Part shown: one piece after another, positions 14,560 to 17,482 of the stretch
Position numbering within the stretch: the stretch's first letter is position 1
How the letters are laid out: each line of letters opens with the position of its first letter
Origin: Acidiferrobacter sp.
Lineage (GTDB): Bacteria > Pseudomonadota > Gammaproteobacteria > Acidiferrobacterales > Acidiferrobacteraceae
DNA: 17,482 nt
Direction: 5' to 3'
Assembly: GCA_027335965.1 (NCBI GenBank)
Contig: DAHWGZ010000023.1
Coordinates: 1-17,482, forward strand
Translations under genes and position numbers: made by a program
Notes under the pieces: model-generated
Database searches by the model: none
Told to the model about the DNA's origin: nothing
The model's input: only the letters and a program-made list of their open reading frames with translations

Positions 14560-15873
14560 CTATTTGCCGATGCAGAACGCCGAGAAGATGCGACCGAGGA
14601 GATCATCGCTCGTGAAGCGGCCGATGATCTCGCCCACGCCCTCGTGGGCGAGGCGCAATTCCTCGGCGACCAGTTCGGCGCTCCCCTCCCCCTGGTGCGC
14701 GAGCGCGGCGGCGACGGCGCGCTCGACCCGCTCGAGGGCCACGACATGGCGGCGGCGGGCGGTGAACACGCCCTCGGTCTCGGTGTCTTGGGCGGGGGCC
14801 AGGAGGCGCGCGCGTAGGCCCACGCGCAAGGCCGCGATGCCGGCGCCGGAGGGCGCGCAGACCGCGTAACCCTCGGGGCACGGCCCGCTTGCGCGCCCGC
14901 TGACATCGATCTTGGTGTAGATGGTGAGGCTCGCCGGGGGCGCTGGCGGGGGCGGTTCTTGCGCGCTGTCGTCGACCAGCCAGAGCACGCAATCGGCTTG
15001 CGCCAAGGCGGCCTCGGCGCGCCGTATGCCCTCGCGCTCCACCGGGTCGTCGGTGGCGCGCAGCCCGGCGCTATCGGTCAGCTCCAGGTTCAGCCCCTCG
15101 ATCACGACGCGCTCGCGGACCAGATCGCGAGTGGTCCCCGGGTAGGGGCTCACGATCGCCGCCTCGTGGCCGGCCAAGGCATTGAGCAACGTCGATTTGC
15201 CGGCGTTCGGGGGGCCGGCGATCGCCACCCGCACCCCTTCTTGCAAGACGCGCCCCTCGCGCCCGCGCCGCGTGGCCTCGGCGATATCCGAAGCAAGCGC
15301 GGCGAGGCCCGCGGCAAGCGCGCTGTCCTCGGCGATATCCAGGGCCTCGTCGGGAAAGTCGAGCGCCGCCTCCACATGGCAGCGCAGATCGGCGAGGCGC
15401 TCGTCCAGGGCCCGCACCATGACCGAAAAGGCCCCCTGCAGGGTTTGGGCGGCGGCGCGCGCCGCGCCCTCGTGGGCGCTCTCTATGAGATCGGCGACGG
15501 CCTCGGCCTGCACGAGATCGATCTTGCCGTTCAGAAAGGCGCGCTCGGTGAATTCCCCGGGGCGCGCCGCGCGCGCCCCCAGGGCCATGAGCGCGCGCAC
15601 GAGCCGGTCGAGGACCACGGGGCTGCCGTGGCCCTGGAGTTCGAGGACATCCTCGCCGGTGAACGACGCGGGACCCGGGAAGAACAAGGCCACGCCCTGG
15701 TCGAGCACCCGCCCCCGCTCATCGCGGAACGCCGAGAGCGTGGCGGTCCGCGCGGGCGGGACCGTCGCGAGGACCGCCAGGGCGAGTTGGGGGGCGAGCG
15801 GACCCGAGACGCGCACGATGCCGATACCGCCCATGCCGGGGGGCGTGGCGATCGCGCAGATCGTATCGATCAA
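14560..15873 (-). CDS. mnmE: tRNA modification GTPase MnmE (TrmE)
   Basis: GTPase partner of MnmG in wobble-uridine modification. The 437 residues show the N-terminal folate-binding/dimerization domain (IATPPGMGGIGIVRVSG, then RPGEFTERAFLNGKIDL at 104-120) and a helical domain. The inserted G domain has G1 GPPNAGKS (220-227), G2 TTRD (247-250), G3 DSAG (267-270) and G4 TKID (320-323, instead of NKxD). The C-terminal FCIGK with its essential Cys434 is present. The start is a TTG at 15873, 10 nt after the yidC stop; no better start exists and MIDTICAIATPPG aligns with the family N-terminus. It is about 17 residues shorter than E. coli MnmE, mostly in the G4-G5 region. It is probably co-transcribed with yidC. 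Confidence 0.96.
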   Translation of the reverse strand: MIDTICAIATPPGMGGIGIVRVSGPLAPQLALAVLATVPPARTATLSAFRDERGRVLDQGVALFFPGPASFTGEDVLELQGHGSPVVLDRLVRALMALGARAARPGEFTERAFLNGKIDLVQAEAVADLIESAHEGAARAAAQTLQGAFSVMVRALDERLADLRCHVEAALDFPDEALDIAEDSALAAGLAALASDIAEATRRGREGRVLQEGVRVAIAGPPNAGKSTLLNALAGHEAAIVSPYPGTTRDLVRERVVIEGLNLELTDSAGLRATDDPVEREGIRRAEAALAQADCVLWLVDDSAQEPPPPAPPASLTIYTKIDVSGRASGPCPEGYAVCAPSGAGIAALRVGLRARLLAPAQDTETEGVFTARRRHVVALERVERAVAAALAHQGEGSAELVAEELRLAHEGVGEIIGRFTSDDLLGRIFSAFCIGK

Positions 15874-15883
15874 CCGGCGCCCA

Positions 15884-17482
15884 TCAGGCCTTGTCCACGC
15901 GGCGCATCACCCACTGCTGCTGGAGGATGGACAAGACGTTGTTCGTGACCCAGTACAGCACCAGGCCCGCCGGGAAGAACAGGAAGAACGCCGTGAATAT
16001 CACCGGCATCACCATCATCACCTTGCGTTGCGTGGGATCCATCATGGCCGGGTTCAGCATCTGCTGAACGAGCATGGAGATCCCCATGAGGATGGGCAGC
16101 ACGAAATACGGATCGGGCGCCGCGAGATTGTGAATCCACAGCATGAAGGGGGCGTCACGCAACGCCACGCTGTCGAGCAAGACCCAGTAGAGGGCGATGA
16201 AGACCGGGATCTGGACGATCATCGGCAGACAGCCGCCCAGCGGGTTCATTTTCTCGGTCTTATAAAGCTCCATCATGGCCTGCTGGAGCGCGGTCTTGTC
16301 GGAACCGTGTCGCTCCTTCAAGGCGGCCATGCGCGGCTGGAGCTTGCGCATCTTGGCCATCGACTTGAAGCTGGCCGCCGACAGCGGAAAGAAGATCACC
16401 TTGATAAGGACGGTGAGCAGGATGATGGAGACGCCCCAGTTGCCGACCACGCGCTCGATATGCGCGAGCACCCAATAAAGGGGTTGGGCAAGCACTGTGA
16501 GCCAGCCGTAATCGACGGTGAGGTGGAGGCCGGGGGCGACGCGGCTCAATACGGACGGTTTTTTGGGACCGAGAAAGAGCCGGGTCTTCAATACGGCGGT
16601 GTGACCGGGGGCCACCACCACCGGGCGGGCGGTCTTGTAGCCGATGATGTAGCGGGGCCCCGCGAGCACCGAGCTATAGAAGATGGCCGGCTGCGCCGAA
16701 GCCGGTATCGCCGCCCCCAGGAAGTAGTGTTGCGACACCGCCACCCACCCGCCGCTCGCCGCCATGTGCAGCGGGTGCTTGACCATGCGCGGGAATGGCA
16801 GCTTATGGTATTTGTGGGCGGGGCTATAGAAGGCCGCGCCGACATAAATGGGGGCGGAGTGCAGGAAGTGCGACGGGGGCGCCGGGCTATGGACGAACTG
16901 GTTGTACAGATACACCGTGAGCGGCTTGGAGCCGGTATTGGTTACGGCGTAGCGCACCGGCACCGTGTAACTCGAGGGCGCGAAGGTGTAGGTCTTCACG
17001 ACCTGGACCGCGCCCTTGCGCCAACGGAATCGGATATGCACGGGCTTCACGTCCGCCGTGACATGGGAACCGGGGTGGCGGGTGGTATAGACGGTGGTGT
17101 GGTTCGGCAACGGCACGCGCCCGAGGAGGCCATTTTCGTTGATGAACACCCTGTGCCCGCTCGGTTTCAGCAAGGCGTAGGGGCGTTTCGCATGGCTCTT
17201 GTCGGCGAAATAGCCGTGCAAGACCAGGCGCGAGATGTCGGCGCCCTGCGCGTCGAGGGTGGCGGTCAGGACGCGGGTCTTCACCACCAGCGAGGCGGCG
17301 TGAGTCATCGCGGGGGCAACGGTGCGCGCGGGCGCGGGGGGCGCGGCCGCGACCGGGGCGCTCGGGGGCGCGGCCTGGCCGGGGGCTATGGGCAAGGCGC
17401 TCGTGGTAGCCACCGGATGGTTCACGGGAACGTGCCACTGTTGCCAGTCGGTCCACAGGTAAAACAGGATGACGGCGAGCAG
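15884..17482 (-). CDS. yidC: Membrane protein insertase YidC (first codons beyond the window)
   Basis: Inner-membrane insertase/chaperone that works alone or with SecYEG. The frame is open to the right edge: the first visible residues LLAVILFYLWTDWQQW are the N-terminal membrane helix, so only a few codons are missing. An Ala/Pro-rich linker and a large periplasmic domain follow. The conserved membrane core then has TVDYGWL, VGNWGVSIILLTVLIK, SMAKMRKLQP, TEKMNPLGGCLPMIVQIP and FPAGLVLYWVTNN. The conserved positively charged residue of the hydrophilic groove corresponds to the Lys in LLTVLIK. The periplasmic domain has only about 6 Asp/Glu against nearly 50 His/Lys/Arg. A GTG at 17425 could be mistaken for the start, but it would remove the first helix. 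Confidence 0.96.
   Translation of the reverse strand: MLAVILFYLWTDWQQWHVPVNHPVATTSALPIAPGQAAPPSAPVAAAPPAPARTVAPAMTHAASLVVKTRVLTATLDAQGADISRLVLHGYFADKSHAKRPYALLKPSGHRVFINENGLLGRVPLPNHTTVYTTRHPGSHVTADVKPVHIRFRWRKGAVQVVKTYTFAPSSYTVPVRYAVTNTGSKPLTVYLYNQFVHSPAPPSHFLHSAPIYVGAAFYSPAHKYHKLPFPRMVKHPLHMAASGGWVAVSQHYFLGAAIPASAQPAIFYSSVLAGPRYIIGYKTARPVVVAPGHTAVLKTRLFLGPKKPSVLSRVAPGLHLTVDYGWLTVLAQPLYWVLAHIERVVGNWGVSIILLTVLIKVIFFPLSAASFKSMAKMRKLQPRMAALKERHGSDKTALQQAMMELYKTEKMNPLGGCLPMIVQIPVFIALYWVLLDSVALRDAPFMLWIHNLAAPDPYFVLPILMGISMLVQQMLNPAMMDPTQRKVMMVMPVIFTAFFLFFPAGLVLYWVTNNVLSILQQQWVMRRVDKA

Noticed and set aside
15890..15900. DnaA-box-like TTGTCCACG near the yidC stop
   Set aside because: A single imperfect match inside coding sequence, with no cluster of boxes or AT-rich unwinding element, so no origin is called.
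14959..15948. 329-codon plus-strand frame opposite mnmE
   Set aside because: Antisense to mnmE with all of its G motifs; composition typical of a shadow frame.

Overview
The window (17.5 kb, very GC-rich, densely coding) reads as chromosome of a gammaproteobacterium close to its replication origin. On the minus strand, right to left, it carries the conserved origin-proximal series yidC - mnmE - ... - mnmG - rsmG - parA - parB, with yidC missing its first few codons at the right edge and parB missing its C-terminus at the left edge. The periplasmic part of YidC is extremely poor in Asp/Glu and rich in His/Lys/Arg, which is typical of exported proteins of extreme acidophiles, so an acidophilic sulfur/iron-oxidizing gammaproteobacterium (for example an Acidiferrobacter-like organism) is a reasonable guess. 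The genus is inference only.

Layout. 1-4034 (minus): a tightly coupled operon mnmG-rsmG-parA-parB with 1-nt gaps or ATGA overlaps (tRNA wobble-uridine modification, 16S rRNA m7G methylation, chromosome segregation). 4035-4619: a stretch without a convincing gene. 4620-8445 (minus): a five-gene type IV pilus minor-pilin operon, transcribed pilE-like, fimT, pilV, pilW, pilX-like, with overlapping or nearly abutting genes; the last protein is an unusually large PilX-type protein with ten cysteines in five pairs, and no pilY1 is present. 8446-8693: intergenic region between divergent operons, with recognizable promoters in both directions. 8694-12446 (plus): MoxR-family AAA+ ATPase, DUF58 protein and TgpA-like membrane transglutaminase, overlapping as one operon; the moxR promoter is placed so that the mRNA would start at or next to the GTG codon. 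12443-13609 (minus): nhaA, convergent with tgpA and sharing the CTAG stop tetranucleotide. 13787-14260 (minus): a small uncharacterized protein. 14560-17482 (minus): mnmE and yidC.

The main structural point is that mnmE and mnmG, whose products form one tRNA-modifying enzyme and whose genes are adjacent in many gammaproteobacteria, are separated by about 10.5 kb holding pilin, MoxR/transglutaminase and antiporter genes. I see no transposase, integrase, tRNA, rRNA, CRISPR or clear insertion ends. Nothing in the window is clearly a new biological system. The least explained items are the large cysteine-paired PilX-like protein, the small protein at 13787-14260 and the non-coding stretch at 4035-4619.
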